Below the pieces are notes generated by a model. The model was not told the origin of the DNA. It searched no databases and was given only the letters and a program-made list of their open reading frames with translations. The position numbers and the translations under genes were made by a program. 64,000 bases of DNA from the NCBI GenBank assembly GCA_022819745.1, contig JAJEGS010000039.1, forward strand, positions 310,001-374,000. The letters run 5' to 3'. The stretch is from Candidatus Latescibacterota bacterium. GTDB taxonomy: Bacteria; Latescibacterota; UBA2968; UBA8231. Shown in pieces: positions 1 through 8,821 of this stretch (the first letter of the stretch is position 1; every line of letters begins with the position of its first letter).

Positions 1-951
1 GCGCTGTTAGAGGCGGTGCAAAGCGGCGAGCAAGCCCTCGATTACGTCACCATCGTCACGCCCAACTTCGCCCACTACGAGCCGGCCAAAGCCTTTTTGC
101 AGGCTGGCATCCCAGTACTCTGCGAAAAGCCCATCACCATGACGGTTGCCGAAGCCGAAAATTTGGCCCAAATCGTCGAGCGCGAGCAGGTGCCCTTTGT
201 ACTGGCCCACACCTATACGGGCCATCCCATGATGATGCTGGCCAAGGAAATGATCCAAAGCGGCGAGATCGGCCAAGTCCGCAAGGTGGTTTCCTGGTAC
301 AATCAGGGCTGGCTGGCCACGGCCCTCGAACAGACCGGACAGCAGCAGGCGTCCTGGCGCACCGATCCCGCGCGCACGGGCATCTCCAATTGCGGCGGCG
401 ACATTGGCACGCACGCCTTTATCGCCGCGACTTGGGCAACCGGGCTGGCCGTCGAGCGGGTCTCGGCGCGGCTCAATACCTTTGTCGAAGGCCGCGTACT
501 CGACGACGACTTCAACGTAATCGGCGAACTGGAAAACGGCGGCACCGCGCTGATCACGGCCACGCAGATCGCGGTTGGCTACCGCAACGACAACGGCTTC
601 CGCGTCTTCGGCACCACAGGCTCCATCGAATGGCATCAGGAGCGAGCCGAATGCCTGCTAGTGCGCCACGGCGATGGCCGCGACATTACCTACTGGACTG
701 GCGCTGAATTCGACCTGCCCGCGTCGGTCGCCTCGTACTTGCGGGTCCCCTCGGGGCACCACGAAGACTTCTTCCCAGCCCTCGCCAACCTCCACACCAC
801 CATTGAGCGGCGCATCCGCGTGCGCCGTGGCGAACGAGACGTGCCCGCAGCCTTTCCGCACCCAGGAGTGAAAGAGGGCGTCGCGGGCATGAAATTCGTC
901 GCAGCCGCCGTAGAATCGTCCAACAACAGCGGCGCGTGGACGCAGGTTTAG
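1..951 (+). CDS. Gfo/Idh/MocA-family NAD(P)-dependent oxidoreductase, 5' truncated by the window edge
   Basis: The frame is open from base 1, so the start and the GxGxxG Rossmann loop lie outside the window. The visible 316 residues begin late in the nucleotide-binding domain ('DYVTIVTPN') and include the family's 'CEKPIT' motif, whose lysine is the usual catalytic residue. The C-terminal alpha/beta dimerisation half follows, with 'GGDIGTHAFIAATWATG' supplying the typical G-x2-D-x-G-x-H pattern. Members oxidise or reduce sugars, inositols and related polyols in the cytoplasm. The substrate cannot be read from the sequence. It ends just before an AT-rich gap leading to an unrelated lipoprotein gene. 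Confidence 0.9.
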   Translation, partial: ALLEAVQSGEQALDYVTIVTPNFAHYEPAKAFLQAGIPVLCEKPITMTVAEAENLAQIVEREQVPFVLAHTYTGHPMMMLAKEMIQSGEIGQVRKVVSWYNQGWLATALEQTGQQQASWRTDPARTGISNCGGDIGTHAFIAATWATGLAVERVSARLNTFVEGRVLDDDFNVIGELENGGTALITATQIAVGYRNDNGFRVFGTTGSIEWHQERAECLLVRHGDGRDITYWTGAEFDLPASVASYLRVPSGHHEDFFPALANLHTTIERRIRVRRGERDVPAAFPHPGVKEGVAGMKFVAAAVESSNNSGAWTQV

Positions 952-991
952 CGCGGCGCATCGCTTTTTGAAACTATGTAGGTTCTATAGG

Positions 992-1011
992 AGTTCTATC
1001 TATATAGAACT
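992..1011. promoter_or_regulatory. perfect palindrome upstream of the Spondin_N lipoprotein gene
   Basis: AGTTCTAT-CTAT-ATAGAACT is a perfect 8-bp inverted repeat with a 4-bp centre, in an AT-rich gap (about 960-1030) between two GC-rich genes. A further direct half-site GTTCTATA lies at 982-989. Size and place, about 30 bp before the ATG at 1040, suit a dimeric repressor operator or a promoter region. No regulator is identified, so the role is inferred. Confidence 0.35.
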
Positions 1012-1039
1012 CTATAAACCCTTTTCAGGAGAATTTTCC

Positions 1040-3022
1040 ATGAAACTGTTTTACGCTGTCTGCATTGGGGCCGTCTTATTCGCCGCCTGTGCAGACCGAG
1101 ACCCCCTATCCTCCACCGCAGACTCCCCTAGCATAGCAGGCAAGGTGACGGCCTCTTCCGATCCGACCCCTGGTCTGCCTGAGCCGCGCGTGGCCGCGCA
1201 ATTCACCGTGCGGATCGAAAACCTCGGCACCCTCCTCGCACCCGGCGCGTGGGTCGCCCAGCGCGGTGGAACGCCCCTGTTCACCGACGGCCGGGCCGAT
1301 CGCGGCGCAGGACTTGAAGCACTCGCCGAAGATGGCAATCCCGCCGAGCTAGCCGCGAGCCTCCACCCAAATAGCGGCGTGTTTGCCACGCCAGTGGGAG
1401 CCGATGGCCCTGGTCCGCTGACGCCGGGCAGCGCCTATGAGTTCACCTTCGTCGCTCGTCCCGGCGACCGGCTGTCTTTCGCCACCATGTACGTGCAATC
1501 CAACGACCTGTTCTTGGCACCCGGCGACACCGGCATTGCCCTATTCGCCGACGATGGCCTGCCCATAAACGGCGACATCACCGATCAGATTGGGCTGTGG
1601 GACGCAGGTACGGAAGTCAACGAGGAGCCGGGCGTGGGTGCGAATCAAGCACCGCGTCAGGCCAGAGCCAACACCGGCGCGGACGAAGGTGGCGTAGTGC
1701 GCTTAGTCGATGATGGATTCACCTATCCGGCCGTGTCCGACATCGTGAGCGTCACCGTCACTTCCGTAGGCGGGTTGTATATCGGTACCGTGGCCGACGG
1801 CGACACGGGCGACGGCCAAACTGGGTTCGATACTGCGATAACACCCGACATCCTGTTCCTGACCAATGAGCTGATAAGCTACTTTCAGAACGTTCTGTTG
1901 GTCGCGCTGACTTCGGATGAGGTGACGATTAGCGGAGACGGCGGGGGCACATTGGCCATTGTGGGCAACGAGTGGGTGCTAACGGATTATTCGTCCGACG
2001 GGACGCTAGTCCTCAACGGCACCTTGAACGTCGGCGAAGATCAGCTCCCGAGCATTCCCATAACTGGCGTGATAACCACTTCCGGTGCGTTCGATGGCAC
2101 GGTATCGTTAGACCTCCTAGTTGATGTATCTACAGCTGAGCCATCTGCGACCGGCACCATTATCGTTGGGGTACCGTACGACATCAATGATATCCTCGCG
2201 GTGGCTGAGGGAATTGCAGGCGACGGTGATACCGACGGCGACGGTGACGCCAACGGAGACAGTGACGCCGACGGAGACGGTGATGCCGACGGAGACGGCG
2301 ATGCCGACGGAGACAGTGATGCCGACGGAGACGGCGACACGGAAGGCGACGGCGATGCCGACGGAGACGGTAGCTCTGGACGGATCATCTCTCCCGTGAT
2401 TGTTTCTTCCGATCCGGCTGCTGGCTCGGCTGAAGCGCGCACTCCAGCACAATTCACCGTGCGGATCGAAAACCTCGGCACCCTCCTCGCACCCGGCGCG
2501 TGGGTCGCCCAGCGCGGTGGAACGCCCCTGTTCATCGACGGCCGGGCCGATCGCGGCGCGGGACTTGAAGCACTCGCCGAGGATGGCAATCCCGCCGAGC
2601 TAGCCGCGAGCCTACCGAGAAACAGCGGCGTGTTTGCCACGCCAGTGGGAGCCGATGGCCCTGGTCCGCTGACGCCGGGCAGCGCCTATGAGTTCACCTT
2701 CGTCGCTCGTCCCGGCGACCGGCTGTCTTTCGCTACCATGTACGTGCAATCCAACGACCTGTTCTTGGCACCCGGCGACACCGGCATTGCCCTGTTCACC
2801 GATGACCAGCCCATAAACGGCGACATCACTGCTCAAATTGGGCTGTGGGACGCAGGTACGGAAGTCAACGAAGAGCCAGGCGTGGGTGCGAATCAAGCGC
2901 CGCGTCAGGCCAGAGCCAACACCGGCGCGGACGAAGGCGGCGTAGTGCGCTTAGTCGATGATGGGTTCACCTATCCAGCCGTCGCCGACATCGTGCGCAT
3001 CACCATCTCCTCTGGTGGCTGA
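1040..3022 (+). CDS. lipoprotein with two near-identical Spondin_N domains and an Asp/Gly-rich linker
   Basis: The start is set at the ATG at 1040, preceded by AGGAG at 1027-1031 and followed by a lipoprotein signal (MKLFYAVCIGAVLFAACAD, lipobox FAAC); an in-frame ATG at 968 lacks both. The 660-aa product has a Spondin_N-like domain (about residues 53-235), a middle domain of about 130 residues that I do not recognise, an Asp/Gly tract (about 394-445, units like DGDADGDG, probably calcium-binding), then a second Spondin_N-like domain almost identical to the first. Spondin_N domains in bacterial exported proteins are presumed adhesive or matrix-binding. The gene stands alone, with a strong terminator downstream. 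Confidence 0.8.
   Translation: MKLFYAVCIGAVLFAACADRDPLSSTADSPSIAGKVTASSDPTPGLPEPRVAAQFTVRIENLGTLLAPGAWVAQRGGTPLFTDGRADRGAGLEALAEDGNPAELAASLHPNSGVFATPVGADGPGPLTPGSAYEFTFVARPGDRLSFATMYVQSNDLFLAPGDTGIALFADDGLPINGDITDQIGLWDAGTEVNEEPGVGANQAPRQARANTGADEGGVVRLVDDGFTYPAVSDIVSVTVTSVGGLYIGTVADGDTGDGQTGFDTAITPDILFLTNELISYFQNVLLVALTSDEVTISGDGGGTLAIVGNEWVLTDYSSDGTLVLNGTLNVGEDQLPSIPITGVITTSGAFDGTVSLDLLVDVSTAEPSATGTIIVGVPYDINDILAVAEGIAGDGDTDGDGDANGDSDADGDGDADGDGDADGDSDADGDGDTEGDGDADGDGSSGRIISPVIVSSDPAAGSAEARTPAQFTVRIENLGTLLAPGAWVAQRGGTPLFIDGRADRGAGLEALAEDGNPAELAASLPRNSGVFATPVGADGPGPLTPGSAYEFTFVARPGDRLSFATMYVQSNDLFLAPGDTGIALFTDDQPINGDITAQIGLWDAGTEVNEEPGVGANQAPRQARANTGADEGGVVRLVDDGFTYPAVADIVRITISSGG
1201..2995 (+). 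repeat. intragenic duplication (1201-1747 and 2452-2995) plus Asp/Gly codon repeat (about 2218-2373)
   Basis: Bases 1201-1747 recur at 2452-2995 with only scattered substitutions and one missing codon, including at synonymous sites, so the Spondin_N domain was duplicated recently or kept alike by gene conversion. Between them, units such as GACGGAGACGGTGATGCC repeat imperfectly across about 155 bp and encode the DGDADGDG tract. The high similarity could also invite assembly collapse or expansion. Confidence 0.9.
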
Positions 3023-3061
3023 GAGGACGCAGTGCCAGCGACATAGGCACTGTTAAACGCG

Positions 3062-3101
3062 AAAAGTGGCGGCAACGAGCAAGGTCGTTGCCGCCACTTT
3101 T
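3062..3101. terminator. bidirectional intrinsic terminator
   Basis: A perfect 17-bp stem (3062-3078 with 3085-3101) and 6-nt loop are followed by a T run on the plus strand (3098-3103) and by the matching run on the minus strand. It lies between convergent genes, the Spondin_N lipoprotein (+) and the permease (-), and can terminate both. Confidence 0.93.
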
Positions 3102-3111
3102 TTGTTATCCC

Positions 3112-4122
3112 CTATTCCTCGTCGTAGCGTATCCGCGGATCCAGCCAAGCGTAGAGTATGTCGGCGATGAGGTTGGCCAGCACGAAGACTGTGGCCAGCA
3201 GCAAAACTCCGCCCTGCACAGCGCGGAAGTCGCGCGCCTGTACTGCCAAAAAGAGCCAGCGTCCAACTCCGGGCCAAGCGAAAATGGTCTCGGTGATAAC
3301 CGCGCCCCCGAGCAGGTAGCCGAATTGGAGGGCAATAACCGTAAGCGTAGGTATAAAGGCGTTTTTCAGGGCGTGGCGCACAATCACCACCCGCTCCCGC
3401 AGACCCTTGGCCCAAGCCGTGCGGATGTAGTCCTCGCCGAGAACGTCGAGCAAGCTAGCGCGGGTCATACGCGCGATGACGGCCATGGGAATGGTCCCCA
3501 AGGTCAGGGCCGGCAGAAAAAGGTGCCACAGCACGTCACCGCAGGCCGCGAAGTCGCCCTGCGCAAGGGTGTCGATTATGTAGAAATAGGTGATCGGCTC
3601 AAAGTAGATATGCGTGCTCAAGCGGCCGGACACCGGAAAGAGCGGCACGTAAAAGGCCAATAGCAACACCAGCATCAGAGCCAGCCAAAACACGGGAATG
3701 GAAATGCCGGCCGTGGCCAAGATCATGCTGAGCAGATCCGCGATCTTGCCCCGCCGCACTGCGGCCCACAGTCCGGCCGAGATGCCGACCGTCATAGCCA
3801 GCAGCATACTAGCCAAGGTTAGCTCGCAAGTGGCCGGGAAGCGCTGGAACAGTTCAGTGGTAATTTTCTCGTGAGTGCGAATCGAGCGACCGAGGTCACC
3901 GCTCAACAGGCCGGTGAAGAAGCGGTAAAACTGCACGTGAAAGGGCTGGTCGAGGCCCATGGTCGCGCGCAACTCGGCCAAACTCTCGGCATTGGCGCGC
4001 TCTCCGAGCATGACTTGGGCCGGATCCCCCGGCACCAAGTAGAGCATCAGAAAAACTAAAAGCGAAATCCCCGCCAGCGTCGGCAAGAGCGCGATGAGCC
4101 GCCGGAGGACGAAGCGGTGCAT
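3112..4122 (-). CDS. ABC transporter permease, DppB/OppB family
   Basis: A 336-aa inner-membrane protein with the first transmembrane helix at the extreme N terminus (RRLIALLPTLAGISLLVFLM) followed by 'VPGDPA', the hallmark of the first dipeptide/oligopeptide/nickel permease. The coupling (EAA) loop is visible as 'EDYIRTAWAKGL', and further hydrophobic helices continue to the C terminus (YAWLDPRIRYDEE). It starts 3 bp after the solute-binding protein stop and ends at the bidirectional terminator, so the transcript holds one permease and one binding protein but no second permease or ATPases. The missing subunits must come from elsewhere, or the transporter is incomplete. Confidence 0.92.
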   Translation of the reverse strand: MHRFVLRRLIALLPTLAGISLLVFLMLYLVPGDPAQVMLGERANAESLAELRATMGLDQPFHVQFYRFFTGLLSGDLGRSIRTHEKITTELFQRFPATCELTLASMLLAMTVGISAGLWAAVRRGKIADLLSMILATAGISIPVFWLALMLVLLLAFYVPLFPVSGRLSTHIYFEPITYFYIIDTLAQGDFAACGDVLWHLFLPALTLGTIPMAVIARMTRASLLDVLGEDYIRTAWAKGLRERVVIVRHALKNAFIPTLTVIALQFGYLLGGAVITETIFAWPGVGRWLFLAVQARDFRAVQGGVLLLATVFVLANLIADILYAWLDPRIRYDEE

Positions 4123-4125
4123 GGC

Positions 4126-5739
4126 TCAAGGCGTCAGCGCGGTGCTGTGGAACCACTTGCTGCCCGTGGGATGCAGCTTGAAACCGGTGACGCGGCGCTG
4201 GAAAACCACCGTCTGCGTCGCGTGTACTAGCGGAACCCAAGGCGCGTCGCGGTGGACAATTTCCTGCGCCTGGGCATACAGCCGCGTGCGCACGTCGCGA
4301 TCAGTGGAGCGACGGGCCGCTACAAGCGCGTCGTGCAGCTCGCCACTGCGGTAGAACGAAATATTCTGGGCGGGTTTGATGGCCGCGGTTGAGTCGAGGA
4401 GCACGTAGAGGAAGTTGTCCGGGTCGCCGTTGTCGCCGGTCCAGCCCAACAAAGCCATCTGATGCTGGCCATCGAACACCTTGTCCAAGTACGTCCCCCA
4501 CTCCCAAGACACAATGCGGGCGTGAATGCCCACCTTTTCTAAGTCAGCCTGAATCGCCTCGGCGATCTTGCTAGGCTGTGGCATATAGGGGCGCGGCACC
4601 GGCATGGCCCACAGCTCGGTTTCAAAGCCGTCGGCATAACCAGCTTCCGCCAGCAAGGCCCGCGCTTTGGCTAGATCATAGCCATAGCCTGCAATGGTGT
4701 CGTTGTAGCTCCACAGGGTCGGCGGGATGGGGTTTTTGGCTGGCATGGCCAAGCCCTCGTAGAAATTATCCACGAGTGCCTGCTTATCCACGGCGTGGTT
4801 TATGGCTCGGCGCACCCGCACATCGTCGAAAGGCTTCTTGTCCATATTCATAGCCAAGTAGCCGGTATTCATGCCCGCCTGCGTCAAGAGCTGGAGGTTG
4901 GGGTCGGCGCGGATCGGCTCAATGTACTCAGGGCTGAGATTGTCGAAGCCATGAATCGTGCCCTGCGAAAGCTCCAAGAAGCGCACCGAGGATTCCTGAA
5001 TAGGCTTAAAAATTAGGCGGTCGAGCTGCGGCTGTGGCCCCCAGTAATCGGGATTGCGCTCCAAGACAATGCGCTCGTCCTTGCGCCATTCGACCAAGCG
5101 GAAGGGGCCGGTGCCGACCGGATTTTTGAAGTAATCGCTACCGTAACGGGCCACCGCGGTGGGGCTGACAGCCGCGCAGAAGTTCATCGCCAAGTTCGCC
5201 AAGAAGGGGGCATGAGGCTCTTTGAGGCGGATGACAAAGGTCGAGTCGTCCGGGGCTTCTAACGCGGCGACAATGTCGTCCATGCCCATGGCCTGCCAGT
5301 ATTTGAACGCGCCGGCGACCTTGTGGAAGGGATGGTCTTTGTCAAACTGCCGCCCGAGCGAAAACAGCATGGCCTCGGCGTTAAAGGGAGTGCCGTCGTG
5401 AAAGCGGACCCCCGTGCGCAAGTGGAAGGTCCACGTAAGCTGATCGTCCGCGATGTCCCAAGAATGCGCCAGCTGCGGTACCACGGCCGTGCTCTCGCTG
5501 TCGTAGGTCACCAAGGTCTCGTAGATGTTGTCGCAGACCTTGAACGATTCGCCGTCGTTTTCAATCCCCGGATCTAGCCCGATCGAATCCGAGCCACGGC
5601 CAAAAACCAACGTCTGCTGCGCTCGTTCCTCTTGGCCGCAAGCCACGAGCAGGGCGACAACTACAGCAATCCTGAATGATTGAACAATTCGAATTGCGGA
5701 TCGCCTTGTTTCTACTATTCTGCGTCCATCTGCGTCCAT
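4126..5739 (-). CDS. peptide/nickel-type ABC transporter solute-binding lipoprotein (SBP family 5)
   Basis: About 537 residues, typical for DppA/OppA-type binding proteins. A signal with lipobox LVAC precedes the mature start CGQEERAQQ, so it is a lipid-anchored receptor. 'DPGIENDGESFKVCDNIYETLV' and 'WTFHLRTGVRFHDGTPFNAE' are classic family signatures near the N terminus. The ATG at 5739 is preferred; an in-frame TTG at 5766 would add nine residues. The N-terminal codons lie in a 10-bp tandem repeat. Ligand is unknown: peptides, sugars and opines all occur in the family. It is co-directional with the TIM-barrel gene and the permease. Confidence 0.9.
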   Translation of the reverse strand: MDADGRRIVETRRSAIRIVQSFRIAVVVALLVACGQEERAQQTLVFGRGSDSIGLDPGIENDGESFKVCDNIYETLVTYDSESTAVVPQLAHSWDIADDQLTWTFHLRTGVRFHDGTPFNAEAMLFSLGRQFDKDHPFHKVAGAFKYWQAMGMDDIVAALEAPDDSTFVIRLKEPHAPFLANLAMNFCAAVSPTAVARYGSDYFKNPVGTGPFRLVEWRKDERIVLERNPDYWGPQPQLDRLIFKPIQESSVRFLELSQGTIHGFDNLSPEYIEPIRADPNLQLLTQAGMNTGYLAMNMDKKPFDDVRVRRAINHAVDKQALVDNFYEGLAMPAKNPIPPTLWSYNDTIAGYGYDLAKARALLAEAGYADGFETELWAMPVPRPYMPQPSKIAEAIQADLEKVGIHARIVSWEWGTYLDKVFDGQHQMALLGWTGDNGDPDNFLYVLLDSTAAIKPAQNISFYRSGELHDALVAARRSTDRDVRTRLYAQAQEIVHRDAPWVPLVHATQTVVFQRRVTGFKLHPTGSKWFHSTALTP

Positions 5740-5745
5740 CTGCGG
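5720..5745. repeat. short tandem repeat of CTGCGTCCAT
   Basis: The unit CTGCGTCCAT occurs twice in tandem and starts a third time (CTGCGG). It forms the 5' end of the solute-binding protein gene and may obscure its true start. Confidence 0.6.
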
Positions 5746-5768
5746 ATCATCTTGAAAACGCTGCAACG

Positions 5769-6758
5769 CTAGTCCTCAAACGCCGCGTCAAAGGCAATGT
5801 CCGAAGGCGGGAAATCGACCTGTTTGACAAAGGCGGCCGCTTCCGTCGCCCCGTGGACGCGATCCATGCCGCTGTCTTCCCATTCGACCGACAGCGGCCC
5901 TTGGTAGTTGATGCGATTGAGAGCGCGGATGATTTCCTCAAAGTCGATATTGCCGCGGCCCAACGAGCGGAAGTCCCAATAGCGCTGGCGGTCGCCGAAC
6001 TCGGTGTGCCCGCCGAAGACACCGGCATCGGTCGGCGTCGCGGACCAGCCTACGTCCTTCATGTGGACGTGGAAGATGCGGTCGCTGAATCGGTAAATGA
6101 ACTCGACGTAGTCCACGCCCTGATAGCCGAGATGGCTGGGATCGTAGTTGAAGCCAAAGGCCGGATGGCCGTCGAGTGCTTGAATGGCGCGCTCAGCCGA
6201 GGCGATATCAAAGGCGATTTCAGTGGGGTGAACCTCTAGCGCGAATTTGACGCCGAGCGCTTGGTATTGGTCGAGTATGGGTTTCCAGCGCGCAGCAAAA
6301 TCCGCGTACCCAGCCTCGATCATGTCGGGGGACACCGGCGGAAATGAATAGAGCAGGTGCCAGATCGAAGAGCCGGTAAAGCCGTTGACCACGTCAACCC
6401 CGAGCCGGGCGGCTGCTTGCCCCGTGGCGATCATCTCTGCGGCCGCGCGCTGACGCACGCCCTCTGGGTCGCCATCGCCGAAGATGCGCGGGGGCAGGAT
6501 GGCTTGGTGGCGGCTGTCGATGGCGTCGCACACAGCTTGGCCGACGAGGTGATTGGAAATGGAAAACAGCGCTAGATCGTATTTTGCGAGTAGTTCGCGC
6601 TTGGCCTGACAATAGGCATCTGTGGCTTGGTCAACCTCAAAATGGTCTCCCCAGCAGGCCAATTCCAAGCCGTCGTAGCCAAACTCAACGGCCTGTTGGC
6701 AGAGGGTCTCGATCGACAGGTCGGCCCACTGGCCAGTGAAGAGGGTGACAGGTCGCAT
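5769..6758 (-). CDS. sugar phosphate isomerase/epimerase-like TIM-barrel protein (AP_endonuc_2 family)
   Basis: A 329-aa xylose-isomerase-like barrel. '[16 protein letters not shown]' near residue 28, '[13 protein letters not shown]', '[14 protein letters not shown]' and '[10 protein letters not shown]' supply the Glu/His/Asp metal ligands on successive strands, and '[11 protein letters not shown]' gives the last acidic ligand. The family includes IolE/IolH/Hyi-like enzymes acting on inositol or keto sugars. The nearby Gfo/Idh/MocA enzyme at the left edge fits polyol metabolism, but substrate is not readable. It begins the transcript that continues into the binding protein and permease: the gap to the binding-protein ATG is about 30 bp. 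Confidence 0.88.
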   Translation of the reverse strand: MRPVTLFTGQWADLSIETLCQQAVEFGYDGLELACWGDHFEVDQATDAYCQAKRELLAKYDLALFSISNHLVGQAVCDAIDSRHQAILPPRIFGDGDPEGVRQRAAAEMIATGQAAARLGVDVVNGFTGSSIWHLLYSFPPVSPDMIEAGYADFAARWKPILDQYQALGVKFALEVHPTEIAFDIASAERAIQALDGHPAFGFNYDPSHLGYQGVDYVEFIYRFSDRIFHVHMKDVGWSATPTDAGVFGGHTEFGDRQRYWDFRSLGRGNIDFEEIIRALNRINYQGPLSVEWEDSGMDRVHGATEAAAFVKQVDFPPSDIAFDAAFED

Positions 6759-6833
6759 TGCAGTCGCTCCTTGTTGGTGTTGGTATGAGAGGGAGTATAT
6801 ACGCCGGTCGCCACCGAAGTGTCAAGTAGGCCG

Positions 6834-7595
6834 CTAGCGGCTGAGCGACTTTTCCCGCCGGAGGTCAATGTCAAAGATGCGCAGGTAGCGGCCCTGAAAT
6901 TCGCCGATGACTTCGGGAATCTGGTCTTCGTCGAGATCGAGCAGGCCCATGCGCTCGCCAAAAGGCTCGGACGACTGCCACTCCAAGTCGAAGAAGCGGG
7001 CGTCGAACACGTACCCGTCGTTGAGCACAATTTCGTCTTCATCGTCCCCATCGACATCGCCGATGAGAATCTGATGAGCCGTCAAATCGGTCTGGTCGCT
7101 GCGCCACTGCTCGTACTGGTCGCGGCCATCGTACACGACTAAGCGGCCATCGGCGCAGAACACGAGCTCAGGCTGGGGGTCGTCGTCAATGTCGCCGATG
7201 GTCAGGCTGGTAATGCGTTCGTATTCATTGGGCGAGTTGCTCCACAGCAGCGTGTAGTCCTGAGAGTCGAAGTAATATACACGGCCGTGGTCGGTATAGG
7301 CGACGATCTCGTCGAGTTGGTCGTCGTTGATGTCGAGGACGAATACGCCGGCCACCGCCCCTTCGAGATAGTCGCTGTCCCACACCTCGGTATAGGTGTG
7401 GTCGCGCTCCTCATAGACGTGGAGTCGGCCATCGTTGTCGCCGAGCACGAGGCGGTCTGGGCCTTCGCCCGCAGGCAGGCGCTGGATATTGTCAAATTCG
7501 TCTAGGTCTCCACTATAAGCCGGCCATTCCGCAGCTTGGCTCGACAGCGGAACCAGCCATAACGCACATACGATCAATCGCAACATAATGGTCAT
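6834..7595 (-). CDS. exported FG-GAP/VCBS-like beta-propeller repeat protein
   Basis: A signal peptide (MLRLIVCALWLVPLSSQAAEW) is followed by repeats with calcium-binding-type acidic loops: DINDDQLDEIV, DIDDDPQPELV, DVDGDDEDEIV and DLDEDQIPEVI. At 253 aa it is enough for only part of a propeller. The ATG at 7595 overlaps the larC stop by one base (TAATG); the in-frame ATG at 7586 lies about 11 bp after AAGGAG and may be the real start. Coupling to larC is likely, but no functional link is known. It could be a periplasmic or surface structural protein. Confidence 0.7.
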   Translation of the reverse strand: MTIMLRLIVCALWLVPLSSQAAEWPAYSGDLDEFDNIQRLPAGEGPDRLVLGDNDGRLHVYEERDHTYTEVWDSDYLEGAVAGVFVLDINDDQLDEIVAYTDHGRVYYFDSQDYTLLWSNSPNEYERITSLTIGDIDDDPQPELVFCADGRLVVYDGRDQYEQWRSDQTDLTAHQILIGDVDGDDEDEIVLNDGYVFDARFFDLEWQSSEPFGERMGLLDLDEDQIPEVIGEFQGRYLRIFDIDLRREKSLSR

Positions 7596-8806
7596 TACTC
7601 CTTGATGGCGGCCGCCCGAGCGGCCTCATATACGGAGAGCAAGGGCACTTGGTGCTCTTGGGCCAGCCGCGCACAGTCCTCGTATTCAGGCGCGGCGCGG
7701 CGGCGGCCGTCTAGATAGCTAAACTTGACATTGACCTCCCCGTACGGCGTGGCAACGGCGCGGATTTGGCGTTCCAAGACGCGGCGTTCCACTCCGTAGT
7801 AGCGCAGGCCGATGGTCGTAGTTTCTTGCAGCACGATCGCAGCTAGCTCGTCCAAGCGGCCCGCCGGAGCGAGGACGCTGAGAACGTTGCCCGGACGGCC
7901 TTTCTTCATCAGGACCGGCGTGGCGTACACGTCGCACGCGCCCTGCGCTAGCAGCCGGTCAAAGAGATAACCGTACACCTCTGGGTTCATATCGTCGATA
8001 TTGGCTTCGATCAGCAGGACGCGCTCGCTGGCCGGCACGCGCTCGCCCAAGCGCAGACGCAATAGATTGGGGATGGCCTCTAAGTCGCGGCGGCCCGCGC
8101 CATAGCCGACGGCCTGTTGGCAAAAGGGCGGCTGCGGCCCAAAGGAACGAGCTAAGGTGGTGATGATCGCCGCCCCGGTCGGAGTGACGAGTTCGGCTCG
8201 GATATCGGTCTGTTCAGTCGGCACGTCGCGGCAGAGGGCCAAGACCCCAGGCACAGGCACCGGGTAGCGCCCGTGCGCACAGCGCACAAAACCCGTGCCA
8301 AAGCGCAAAGGCGAAGCGCAAACCTCTTCTACCTCCAAGAGCTGGAGACCGGCCACGGCCCCCACTACGTCTATCAGGGCGTCGAGGGCTCCCACTTCGT
8401 GCAGGGCGACCTCGGTGGGCGCGGCATTGTGCACCTCGGCTTCGGCTATGCACAGGCGCTCAAAGACGTGGATGGAGCGCTCCTTGACGACGTCGTCTAA
8501 GCGGCTGTCGGCAATGCGGCTGGTTATATCTTTGAGGTGGGCATGAGGGTGATCGTGCGTAGGCTCGCCTGACAGGTCGAGATGGTGCTCAGCGTCGGCC
8601 AACGGCGCGCCAGCCACGCAGACTTTAGCGCGGGTGGCAGCAATGGCGTGCCGGGCGGTGGCTTCGCGCTCAATGGCGACGTCTTGGACGCCCAGCTTGG
8701 CAATTTCTCGGTTGAGATCCTCTAGTGGGAGACCCGCGTCGAGCAGGGCACCCAAGATCATGTCGCCGCTGATACCAGAAAAGCAGTCGAAGTAGGCGAT
8801 CTTCAT
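7595..8806 (-). CDS. larC: LarC-type nickel insertion protein (nickel-pincer cofactor synthesis)
   Basis: The N terminus 'KIAYFDCFSGISGDM' with 'LGALLDAGLP' is diagnostic of LarC, which inserts nickel into pyridinium-3,5-bisthiocarboxylic acid mononucleotide to make the cofactor of lactate racemase and its relatives. A His-rich metal-binding stretch follows ('EHHLDLSGEPTHDHPHAH'), then the GAxxITTLA and C-terminal 'IEANIDDMNPEVYGYLFDRL' regions. The start is set at the internal ATG (8806), leaving 403 residues. LarB, LarE and LarA are not in the window. In some organisms larC is split by a programmed frameshift; here it is one frame. Confidence 0.92.
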   Translation of the reverse strand: MKIAYFDCFSGISGDMILGALLDAGLPLEDLNREIAKLGVQDVAIEREATARHAIAATRAKVCVAGAPLADAEHHLDLSGEPTHDHPHAHLKDITSRIADSRLDDVVKERSIHVFERLCIAEAEVHNAAPTEVALHEVGALDALIDVVGAVAGLQLLEVEEVCASPLRFGTGFVRCAHGRYPVPVPGVLALCRDVPTEQTDIRAELVTPTGAAIITTLARSFGPQPPFCQQAVGYGAGRRDLEAIPNLLRLRLGERVPASERVLLIEANIDDMNPEVYGYLFDRLLAQGACDVYATPVLMKKGRPGNVLSVLAPAGRLDELAAIVLQETTTIGLRYYGVERRVLERQIRAVATPYGEVNVKFSYLDGRRRAAPEYEDCARLAQEHQVPLLSVYEAARAAAIKE

Positions 8807-8821
8807 CTTCGCCTCCCGCAC

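Noticed and set aside
2218..2373. Repeat array resembling a CRISPR
   Set aside because: Units are short, without unique spacers, stay in frame and encode a DGDADGDG tract inside the lipoprotein.
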